NCBI GenBank assembly: GCA_964351625.1
Contig: CAYGOV010000003.1
Span: 1-64,000 of the forward strand
From: Marinoscillum sp964351625
GTDB lineage: Bacteria > Bacteroidota > Bacteroidia > Cytophagales > Cyclobacteriaceae
Direction: 5' to 3'
DNA length: 64,000 nucleotides
Shown: positions 50,708-57,856 of the stretch, one piece after another
How positions within the stretch are numbered: position 1 is the first letter of the stretch
Layout of the letters: every line of letters starts with the position of its first letter
Made by a program: the position numbers and the translations under genes
Notes under the pieces: generated by a model
Seen by the model: only the letters and a program-made list of their open reading frames with translations
Told to the model about the DNA's origin: nothing
Database searches by the model: none

Positions 50708-51406
50708 TTAATTGAACAAGGTATAATTTCCAAATTGATCAGCTGGAACAACAGGCTTTATGAGCGCGGGAGTGTTGTTGTCGGATGTGAGCAATCCTGG
50801 ATTCACGGCGTGTATGAGTAGTTCTGACTGATTAAAGGATGTCGTATAGTTACTGATGGATGCAAAATCGATTTCGGGTTGGAGCCAACTTTGAATACCA
50901 CTAGAAGTGAGGACTGCAGGCATATGCGTTCCATATTCAGAGAGATTGGGCTGTGTCGGTGCTAGTATCATATTAAATGTAAAACCTGATTTACCATCCA
51001 ACGTTTCAAACTCATCCCAAACACCGGCTATAGCAAAAAGGGCATTGCCCAGCAAAGAACAGAAATATGGTATTTTTTGCTTTTTTCCGGTTTGTTTCCA
51101 CAGGTAAAATCCATTTGCTAGCGTAATACACCTCTTACTTTTTAGCATGTTTGCGTACATGGGTCTTCCTAAAGCTTGTTCAATAGGTAAGTTTATAAGC
51201 TTTTGACTTACAGCTTTTGACTTAGCTAATTCTGGCGTTGCTCCCCAATGAAATAATTGGACCACACTTTTACCCATAGCTCTGACTATAGGTAATTGCT
51301 GGGCTGGTGCAGCATTGTAATTCGGCGAGAACTCTACAGGAAAATCAAAGCCCATCTGAGCCTTGATATCTTCTTTGGAACCAAAAATGGCATATCTGTC
51401 GTACAC
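50708..51406 (-). CDS. HMCES/YedK (SRAP)-family protein with substituted catalytic residues
   Basis: This 232-aa protein starts at a GTG, the only start compatible with the in-frame stop just upstream. SRAP proteins cross-link abasic DNA through Cys2 exposed after Met removal (M-C-G-R). Here the start reads M-Y-D-R-Y-A, so Tyr sits at position 2. The active-site Glu in G-F-Y-E-W reads G-F-Y-L102-W, and the H-D-R-M-P motif reads G-T-H161-M-P. The Asn of L-I-N-A-R is kept (LIN72). Scaffold features such as 'PNYNAAPAQQLPIV' and 'LFHWGATPELAKSK' are present. It probably binds DNA without forming the usual cross-link, or works in another way. Confidence 0.82.
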   Translation of the reverse strand: MYDRYAIFGSKEDIKAQMGFDFPVEFSPNYNAAPAQQLPIVRAMGKSVVQLFHWGATPELAKSKAVSQKLINLPIEQALGRPMYANMLKSKRCITLANGFYLWKQTGKKQKIPYFCSLLGNALFAIAGVWDEFETLDGKSGFTFNMILAPTQPNLSEYGTHMPAVLTSSGIQSWLQPEIDFASISNYTTSFNQSELLIHAVNPGLLTSDNNTPALIKPVVPADQFGNYTLFN

Positions 51407-51439
51407 GATAGGTAAGTTAGATAGCTGAATGCCTGCATT

Positions 51440-52393
51440 CTAATTTTCAAGGCAATATTTAACTGCACGTTCTTCTGACCAATAGTAACCTTTTGGGTGT
51501 TTGGAAATAAACCCTACATGGCCACCATGCTTAGTTAGTTCCATAGACACATTAGATAGGTCCTTTGTTAAATTCATATCAAGGCTCTCAGGACTAAGTA
51601 TGGGATCATTTTGAGCATTTATAATTAATGTCGGAATGGAAATGCCTTTTAAGAAAAACTTGGCACTACACTTTCTGTAATAATCTACCGCGCCATCAAA
51701 CCCATGTAGCGGAGCAGTGAAATATTCATCAAAGTCCCAAAGGGTTTTTACTAATGCGAGATTCTTGGTGCTTAAGGTGTCAGGATAAAGTGAAGCTTTT
51801 AATCTGACCTTAGATTTCAGGTTTCGGATAAATCTTTTTTCATAGATCAATCCTCTTGAAGTGTGTAGTGCATTAACTCCTTTGTCCAAATCGAGGGGCA
51901 CGGAAATAGCTACTGCTTTCTTGATTTTATTATTTCTCTTAGCCTCACCCAAGTATTTTAAAGTAAGATTGCCGCCAAGGCTAAAACCCACGAGATAGAT
52001 CTCTTCATAGTCTAAAGCCTGATTTACCACCAAATCAAGGTCATCTGTGGCGCCACTGTGATAGAACCGAGAAGTTTTATTCATTTCGCCGCTGCAGCCA
52101 CGAAAGTTCCAAGCAAGCACGTCAAAACCATGATCATAAAAGCATTTAGCCATGCCCTGAACATAGGGTCGAGTGGAGCCCCCCTCAAGTCCATGCTGAA
52201 TGATTACAACTTTATTTGCTCCTTGTTTCATCCAATCCAAATCTAAAAAATCATAATCTGGCGTTTCGATTCGTTGCCTAGTTACTAAAGGGAGATTCTT
52301 TATCTTTCGAAAAAAAGCAGGATAGATGGTTTCCAAATGACAAGAAAGGAAGATTTTGGGACGATTGTAGCTGTAGTTGATGTACGCTGGCAT
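51440..52393 (-). CDS. YheT-type alpha/beta hydrolase
   Basis: The protein has 317 aa from ATG 52393 (MPAYINYSYNRPKIFLSCHL); an in-frame start 18 codons earlier is less likely. 'HLETIYPAFFR', 'QHGLEGGSTRPYVQGMAKCF', 'VLAWNFRGCSGEMNKTSRFY' and the nucleophile elbow G-F-S-L-G-G-N match the YheT/ABHD1-3 group. 'INAQNDPILSPE' holds the acid and 'KHGGHVGFI' the catalytic His. It is probably a lipid or ester hydrolase. It lies upstream of the SRAP-like gene, 33 bases away, on the same strand, and is divergent from the PDH E2 gene. Confidence 0.9.
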   Translation of the reverse strand: MPAYINYSYNRPKIFLSCHLETIYPAFFRKIKNLPLVTRQRIETPDYDFLDLDWMKQGANKVVIIQHGLEGGSTRPYVQGMAKCFYDHGFDVLAWNFRGCSGEMNKTSRFYHSGATDDLDLVVNQALDYEEIYLVGFSLGGNLTLKYLGEAKRNNKIKKAVAISVPLDLDKGVNALHTSRGLIYEKRFIRNLKSKVRLKASLYPDTLSTKNLALVKTLWDFDEYFTAPLHGFDGAVDYYRKCSAKFFLKGISIPTLIINAQNDPILSPESLDMNLTKDLSNVSMELTKHGGHVGFISKHPKGYYWSEERAVKYCLEN

Positions 52394-52530
52394 TTTATGA
52401 TTTTGTGATTTTATCCGTGATTTTTTTGAATTGTATTCAATATCCAAATTAAAGGATTAAAGATGTTGGAGAAAAACGGATAGCGGTTAACTTTGATCCT
52501 TAGTTTTAGCAATTAAATAAAGCTTTTAAA

Positions 52531-54153
52531 ATGGCCGAAATAATAAGAATGCCCAAGATGAGCGACACTATGGAAGAAGGTGTTATTGCTTCTTGGCTTA
52601 AAAAAGAGGGTGATGCAGTTAGTTCAGGTGACGTACTGGCTGAAGTGGAGACTGATAAAGCAACTATGGAGTTGGAGTCTTACCAAGACGGTGTACTACT
52701 TCATATTGGCGTTAAAGAACAAGAATCTGTCGCAGTAGATGGCGTAATTGCTATAATAGGTGAGAAGGGAGAAGATATTTCTGCTGTTTTGAAAAGTATA
52801 AAAGAGGGTGGATCAGCTCTAAAGGAGGCTGCACCTGCTGAAGAATCCAAGCCTGCAGCTAAAGCTTCAAACGCTGTGGATTTATCGGGCATAAACGCTT
52901 CTGTTATCAGAATGCCGAAGATGAGCGATACCATGGAAGAAGGTGTGATAGCCTCTTGGTTGAAAAAAGAAGGAGATAAGGTTAGCGCTGGTGATTTGCT
53001 TGCTGAAGTAGAGACCGACAAAGCCACAATGGAATTGGAAGCCTATGAAGATGGCATACTACTACATGTAGCTATTCCTGATGGGGGGTCTGTGCCAGTG
53101 GATGGCGTGATCGCGATTATCGGAGAGAAAGGTGCAGATTGGAAGAAGCTTTTAGATGCCGAAGCGGCGGGAGCCACTGAAGAGTCAGCCAAAGCAGAAG
53201 CTCCAAAAGAAGAAAAAACAACAGCCGAAAGCCATGTTGCAAGCGCAGATAGTACCTCAAGCACCAACGGTAGAATAAAAGCGTCTCCTTTGGCTAAGAA
53301 AATAGCTAAAGAAAAAGGTGTAGATATATCAGCTGTTTCCGGAACAGGAGAGGGTGGTAGGATCATCAAAAAGGATGTTGAAAATTTCACACCATCTAAA
53401 GCTTCGGCTCCTGCAGCAAGTGCGCCAGAGTCTGCGGCTATTTCATTCCCTGCTGTAGTAGGCGAAGAAAGCTACACGGATGTGCCAGCTTCTCAAATGA
53501 GAAAAGCTATTACCAAGAGCTTGAACAATAGCCAATTTGGAGCACCACATTTCTACCTCACTATGGAGATAGATATGGATAAGGCAATAGATGCTCGTGC
53601 GAGCATGAATGAGATCTCTCCAGTGAAAATATCATTCAATGATATCGTTATTAAGGCCGTAGCAGCTTCATTGAGAAAGCATCCCGATGTTAATACGTAT
53701 TGGATGAGTGATACCAATAGTATTAGAAAGAACCACCACATAAGTATAGGAGTAGCTATGGCTGTGGAGGATGGACTCATCGTCCCCGTTGTGAAATTTG
53801 CCGATAATAAGAGCCTTGCTCAGATTTCTGCAGAGGTCAAGGACTTTGGAGCGAATGCGAAGGCCAAAAAAATCCAACCTGATGATATGAAGGGAAATAC
53901 TTTCACCATCTCTAACCTAGGTATGTTCGGAATAGAAGAATTTACTTCTATTATCAATGCTCCTGAGTCTTGTATACTCGCTGTTGGTGCAATCAACCAA
54001 GTGCCTGTAGTGAAGAATGGACAGATAGTTATTGGTAACACAATGAAAGTGACCATGACATGTGATCACCGTACTGTAGATGGGGCAGTAGGAGCTTCTT
54101 TCTTAAGAACATTGAAAGGCTTACTGGAAGATCCAGTTCGTATCCTAGTCTAA
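52531..54153 (+). CDS. pdhC: pyruvate dehydrogenase E2, dihydrolipoyl acetyltransferase
   Basis: This 540-aa protein has two tandem lipoyl domains with lipoylated Lys43 and Lys163 (ETDKATMELE in both). Ala/Pro/Lys linkers and an E3/E1-binding domain follow (ASPLAKKIAKEKGVDISAVS), then a catalytic acyltransferase domain ending in T-C-D-H-R-T-V-D-G, the catalytic His block. It moves acetyl from the E1-bound thiamine intermediate to CoA. The other subunits are not in the window. A clear terminator follows 21 bases after the stop. The two lipoyl domains are nearly identical in sequence, suggesting recent duplication or gene conversion. Confidence 0.95.
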   Translation: MAEIIRMPKMSDTMEEGVIASWLKKEGDAVSSGDVLAEVETDKATMELESYQDGVLLHIGVKEQESVAVDGVIAIIGEKGEDISAVLKSIKEGGSALKEAAPAEESKPAAKASNAVDLSGINASVIRMPKMSDTMEEGVIASWLKKEGDKVSAGDLLAEVETDKATMELEAYEDGILLHVAIPDGGSVPVDGVIAIIGEKGADWKKLLDAEAAGATEESAKAEAPKEEKTTAESHVASADSTSSTNGRIKASPLAKKIAKEKGVDISAVSGTGEGGRIIKKDVENFTPSKASAPAASAPESAAISFPAVVGEESYTDVPASQMRKAITKSLNNSQFGAPHFYLTMEIDMDKAIDARASMNEISPVKISFNDIVIKAVAASLRKHPDVNTYWMSDTNSIRKNHHISIGVAMAVEDGLIVPVVKFADNKSLAQISAEVKDFGANAKAKKIQPDDMKGNTFTISNLGMFGIEEFTSIINAPESCILAVGAINQVPVVKNGQIVIGNTMKVTMTCDHRTVDGAVGASFLRTLKGLLEDPVRILV

Positions 54154-54174
54154 TCGGCTTATAAACATATTATT

Positions 54175-54207
54175 AAATGTCCCGTTATCGAAAAGCGGGA
54201 CATTTTT
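54175..54207 (+). terminator. terminator of the E2 gene
   Basis: AAATGTCCCG (54175-54184) pairs with CGGGACATTT (54196-54205), and the T-run continues to 54207. It lies between the E2 gene and hslV. Confidence 0.9.
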
Positions 54208-54224
54208 GTTATTAATCAAGAATT

Positions 54225-54767
54225 ATGGGAAAAGTAAAGATAAGGTCAACCACTGTCGTGGCTATAAAGCACAATGGTCAAATAGCAATTGGTGCTGATG
54301 GGCAAGCCACAATGGGAAATACCGTGGCTAAGAGCAACGTGAAGAAGATACGTAAACTGAATGATGGTAAAATCATCACTGGTTTTGCAGGGTCCACAGC
54401 AGATGCGTTTACGCTTTTGGAACGATTGGAAGAAAAGCTTTCTACCTATACTGGAAATATGAAGCGTGCGGCTGTTGAGTTAGCGAAAGATTGGCGAACT
54501 GATAGATACTTGCGCAGACTTGAGGCTATGATGATTGTGGCCGATAAAAATGAAATACTTGTAATTTCAGGTACAGGTGACGTTTTAGAACCGGATGATG
54601 ATGTTGCATCAATTGGTTCAGGTAGTATGTATGCAAGAGCAGCTGCCATTGGCATGAAACGCCATGCCCCTCATATGACTGCCGAAGAGATGGTAAGAGA
54701 GAGTCTAAATATTGCTGCTGATATCTGCATCTATACCAATCATAACCTTATGGTGGAAAAGCTTTAA
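54225..54767 (+). CDS. hslV: ATP-dependent protease peptidase subunit HslV
   Basis: This 180-aa proteasome-like protease has the catalytic N-terminal Thr within 'STTVVAIKHNGQIAIGADGQ', after an eight-residue start (MGKVKIRS) that must be removed; the E. coli protein needs only Met removal. 'ATMGNTVAKSNVKKIRKL' and 'ITGFAGSTADAFTLLERLE' are the standard blocks. It forms double hexamers that work with the HslU ATPase, which is not encoded beside it here. Its stop overlaps the convergent LacI-type gene by 4 bases. Confidence 0.95.
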   Translation: MGKVKIRSTTVVAIKHNGQIAIGADGQATMGNTVAKSNVKKIRKLNDGKIITGFAGSTADAFTLLERLEEKLSTYTGNMKRAAVELAKDWRTDRYLRRLEAMMIVADKNEILVISGTGDVLEPDDDVASIGSGSMYARAAAIGMKRHAPHMTAEEMVRESLNIAADICIYTNHNLMVEKL

Positions 54768-55795
54768 GCTTTAGCCGTGGAATCACGGACTATCAATGAT
54801 GGTTCTAGTTCTATCATATGCGGTTCGATGAATCCTTTTTCTTGGGCATTGTGATGTATTTCTTCAAGTAAAAGTTCGGCAGCCTTACGGCCTATCTCAA
54901 ATCCATTTTGTTCAATAGTGGTTAGAGTAGGGGTAGTATATTTTGTAAAGAACCAATTACTGAACCCTATAATTTTAGCCTGCTCAGGGACTTTTACATT
55001 ATGTTTCTTGGCAATTTCCAAGAGTTCTATGGCTACCATGTCATTGTGCACAAAGATGCCATCTGGCTTTTCGTTTACTAAGAGGTCCGTAAGGAGTTGG
55101 AGTTTATCATCTGTATTCACTGGATAATCTACCATTATTTCTAATTTATCATCAATGAATAGACCAGCCTCATTCATAGCCTTTTCATAGCCATTTTTTC
55201 GTTCTTTTATACTTACAAGATGGGCAGGGCCACTTATAAACGCAATTCGCTTGCATCCCTGATCTATCAAATGCTTCGTGGCTATATATCCACCTTTAAT
55301 ATCATTTACTTTAACAGTGGAGCAGTCCAGTTCTGGAATTCCTCGATCAAATAAAACCACAGGAAAGCCTTTATTAATTAAAGCACGTATGTGATCAAAA
55401 TTTTTAGTGTTCTTGGATACGCACAATAGGAAACCATCAGCTCGAGTGTTTTGAAGTCCAATACAATCGACTACCTCCTTATCGTAAAGTTCATTTGACT
55501 GGGTAACAAATACTTGATAACCTTTGGCGTATGCCACATCCTCTATGCCTGAAACCACTGTAGAGAAAAAAAAGTGAACAAACTCAGGTAGAAGTATACC
55601 AATAGAGTTCGTACGTTGATTTCTTAAACTAAGGGCAATTGAATCAGGTATGTAGTTTAGCTTTTCAGCCAAAGCTTTAACACGCTTTTTAGTTTCAGAA
55701 TTGATCTCAGGGCTATCCTTTAGTGCTCGAGATATGGTGCTAGGCGCTACACCTAGTTCACGAGCAAGATCTTTGATAGTAGTTCTCTTTTTCAA
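54764..55795 (-). CDS. LacI-family transcription regulator of the adjacent alpha-glucan locus
   Basis: This 343-aa protein has an N-terminal LacI helix-turn-helix (TTIKDLARELGVAPSTISRA, then 'LKDSPEINSETKKRVKALAE') with the hinge helix. A periplasmic-binding-like sensor domain follows (NSIGILLPEFVHFFFSTVVS ... 'GFSNWFFTKYTTPTLTTIEQ'). It is transcribed away from the SusE/amylase/SusC/SusD genes, and the shared 469-base spacer carries a LacI-type palindrome. It probably represses or activates that operon in response to a glucan-derived sugar, as CcpA/MalR-type proteins do; the ligand is unknown. Confidence 0.93.
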   Translation of the reverse strand: MKKRTTIKDLARELGVAPSTISRALKDSPEINSETKKRVKALAEKLNYIPDSIALSLRNQRTNSIGILLPEFVHFFFSTVVSGIEDVAYAKGYQVFVTQSNELYDKEVVDCIGLQNTRADGFLLCVSKNTKNFDHIRALINKGFPVVLFDRGIPELDCSTVKVNDIKGGYIATKHLIDQGCKRIAFISGPAHLVSIKERKNGYEKAMNEAGLFIDDKLEIMVDYPVNTDDKLQLLTDLLVNEKPDGIFVHNDMVAIELLEIAKKHNVKVPEQAKIIGFSNWFFTKYTTPTLTTIEQNGFEIGRKAAELLLEEIHHNAQEKGFIEPHMIELEPSLIVRDSTAKA

Positions 55796-55847
55796 GGGTA
55801 TCGAATTGTTTCCTTAAAGATAGCTATTTCTATAAGTATCAAAATGG

Positions 55848-55879
55848 ATAATACAATTCATGTGTGATAATTGTATTAT
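55848..55879. promoter_or_regulatory. 11-bp inverted repeat near the LacI-type gene promoter
   Basis: ATAATACAATT (55848-55858) and AATTGTATTAT (55869-55879) are perfect complements with a 10-base gap. The right arm is part of a 17-base sequence repeated exactly at 56216-56232, 33 bases before the SusE-like ATG. This suggests a protein-binding site used at both ends of the spacer. Confidence 0.6.
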
Positions 55880-56009
55880 TTTAATATTCAGATTGAGATT
55901 CTATTTTCTACACTTAATCACCTAAAAATTGACCTTCAAAATGCCGGAAAATTGAAAAATAGAACATGAAAAGGTTTGCATTCCATATAAAATTAAAAAA
56001 AATCTGATC

Positions 56010-56025
56010 TCGCACACGTTTGCGA
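56010..56025. promoter_or_regulatory. candidate LacI-family operator
   Basis: TCGCACACGTTTGCGA has five-base outer arms TCGCA/TGCGA around a central CG-containing core, the usual size and symmetry of LacI-family operators (central CG, about 16 bp). It lies 240 bases upstream of the SusE-like gene and next to a gene for a LacI-type regulator. Confidence 0.65.
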
Positions 56026-56264
56026 AAGTTCATTGAGATAAAATGAGCAATGATTTTGAGGAATTTCGCTTTCAATAAATTACATTTATATAAGCTATTC
56101 GATGGATTGTTATGAGAATTTCAGTTTTGCTCATTTAAATACCCTCTAAGCTGCGAAATTTGAAAAGATCATGTTTTCATTCGAATTTCGAATTAACCAA
56201 AAAGGAGACTGAAAAAATTGTATTATTTTAATTTATCTATTATTTACATTTTAATTGAAGAAGT

Positions 56265-57776
56265 ATGAAGAAGTCAATGCGTTTTTTATCTATGATCTTC
56301 AGCCTAGCTCTAGTAGCTGGTGCGATATCATGTGATACGACAAAAGATGATATCACAGATATCATTAAGGATAACACTGGAGGAAGCAATCTTTCTGACG
56401 GTGTTTACATAGTAGGAACTGCTGTAAAAGGTGATACTACTGAAGTGAATTTATTGAGCGAGGCATTAGTTGCTGCGCCTGATTTTGGCACTCAAGAGCG
56501 ACCTGGTCTTTATGAGGGGTACGTACACATGTCTAACGGATCTTTTGCTTTTGTAGTAGTAGATGGTGAGGACATTTCTTTCCTTGGGGGGTCATGGACA
56601 GCTGAAACTAAAGCAGACAATGCTGACCTTGCGTACAATTTGGGTACCCTTACAGAAAACGGTGTGGGTGAAATCTCAGGTTTAGGTAGTGATGGAGCAT
56701 TAGTTCAAGTGGTTTTCGATGTTTCTACAAGCCAGTATTTAATCCTTCCAGTTACTTATTGGGAAATCATAGGTAATGCGACTGAAGGTGGATGGAGCGC
56801 TGGTCAGAAAATTGAATTGGTTTCTGCATCAGCTGACGAAGTAGTTTATAAAGGAACGAAAGTAGTACTGAGAGGTCCAGATACTGAGTATAAAATTAGA
56901 TACAATGGGAACTGGGATCTTGATATAGATGCTGAAGATTGCGATCAAGCAGTTGAACCTTGTTTGAATTTCAATACAAACTTTGGTGGTGCTATAGGCG
57001 CTCTTGAGGCAGGTGCATCTAATATTAAATTCGTAGGTGGAGAAGGAGTAGATGGTGAGTACACAGTGACTGTAACTTACACTCCAGGTGAAGGTAATAG
57101 TAGCATTGCATTATCTCTCGAAAGAACAGGCGATGTAGAGCCACTTCCTGAGTATCCAGCAGAGCTTCACATGGTAGGTGGTTCTATCGGTGGATGGGAT
57201 TGGGCAGCAAATGGGGTTCAACTCAATGCGGTAGCTGATAATCCACATGTATTCTGGGCTATAGTTTGGATTGATGGACCTACTAATGATGAAGGGTTTA
57301 AATTCGCACCAGTAGCTGACTGGGTAGGTGATTTTGGTAAAACTGGTGACGCTACTAATGGTGTTTACGCTAGAGGATCAGATAACGTTCCTGCTCCAGC
57401 TGCAGCGGGTTATTATACTGTAGTTGTGAATCTAGAAGATGCTACTATTGAAGTAAATGCTCCTATGGTTTATGGTATCGGTGATGCTTTTGGATCATGG
57501 GATGCTGCGAATGCTGCTACCCTGTTTACTGCAGATGGAGACTTCCTTAAGTCTCCTGCGACTTCTGCCGCTGGTGATCTTAGAATCCACGTTGCAGCTT
57601 CTACTTTGACTAAAGCTGGTGTCTCAGATGCTGTAGAATGGTGGCAAGCAGAGTTTGTCGTATTGGACGGTAAAATCGAATACAGAGGTAAGGGTGGAGA
57701 TCAGGCTCGTAACGCAGTTACTGCAGGACAAGTTGTTTCTCTAAACTTCAAAACTGGTGACGGTTCAGTTCAATAA
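56265..57776 (+). CDS. SusE/SusF-like outer-membrane glucan-binding lipoprotein
   Basis: This 503-aa protein has a lipoprotein signal with Cys23 (SLALVAGAISC), then an acidic stretch (DTTKDDITDIIKDN) typical of surface lipoproteins in this phylum. The body has repeated carbohydrate-binding-like modules: 'YWEIIGNATEGGWSAGQKIE', 'AELHMVGGSIGGWDWAANGV' and 'YGIGDAFGSWDAANAATLFT'. Each has the G-x-W starch-contact pattern of SusE/F. It would hold starch or maltodextrin at the cell surface beside SusC/D. Unusually it is the first gene of the locus rather than following susD. A strong terminator lies between it and the amylase gene. Confidence 0.85.
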   Translation: MKKSMRFLSMIFSLALVAGAISCDTTKDDITDIIKDNTGGSNLSDGVYIVGTAVKGDTTEVNLLSEALVAAPDFGTQERPGLYEGYVHMSNGSFAFVVVDGEDISFLGGSWTAETKADNADLAYNLGTLTENGVGEISGLGSDGALVQVVFDVSTSQYLILPVTYWEIIGNATEGGWSAGQKIELVSASADEVVYKGTKVVLRGPDTEYKIRYNGNWDLDIDAEDCDQAVEPCLNFNTNFGGAIGALEAGASNIKFVGGEGVDGEYTVTVTYTPGEGNSSIALSLERTGDVEPLPEYPAELHMVGGSIGGWDWAANGVQLNAVADNPHVFWAIVWIDGPTNDEGFKFAPVADWVGDFGKTGDATNGVYARGSDNVPAPAAAGYYTVVVNLEDATIEVNAPMVYGIGDAFGSWDAANAATLFTADGDFLKSPATSAAGDLRIHVAASTLTKAGVSDAVEWWQAEFVVLDGKIEYRGKGGDQARNAVTAGQVVSLNFKTGDGSVQ

Positions 57777-57796
57777 GCTTGATTAATTGAAATTAT

Positions 57797-57830
57797 AATA
57801 GGGCTATTCAGCTGAATAGCCCTATTTTTT
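57797..57830 (+). terminator. terminator/attenuator between SusE-like and amylase genes
   Basis: A perfect 30-base palindrome (57797-57826: AATAGGGCTATTCA, centre GC, complement) runs into six T residues. It lies 20 bases after the SusE-like stop and 26 bases before the amylase ATG. It may end most transcripts and so set a higher level of the binding protein than of the downstream genes. Confidence 0.88.
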
Positions 57831-57856
57831 ACCTTTTTCCTTCAAATAACCCCCTG

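Larger units (their letters stand above)
55796..56264. other. regulatory spacer between lacI-type gene and starch operon
   Basis: These 469 AT-rich bases hold no gene. They include an 11-bp inverted repeat (55848-55879), a LacI-style palindrome (56010-56025), and a 17-base direct repeat AATTGTATTATTTTAAT at 55869 and again at 56216, just before the SusE-like start. The promoters of both divergent transcripts must lie here, but I cannot place -33/-7 boxes confidently. Confidence 0.7.
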
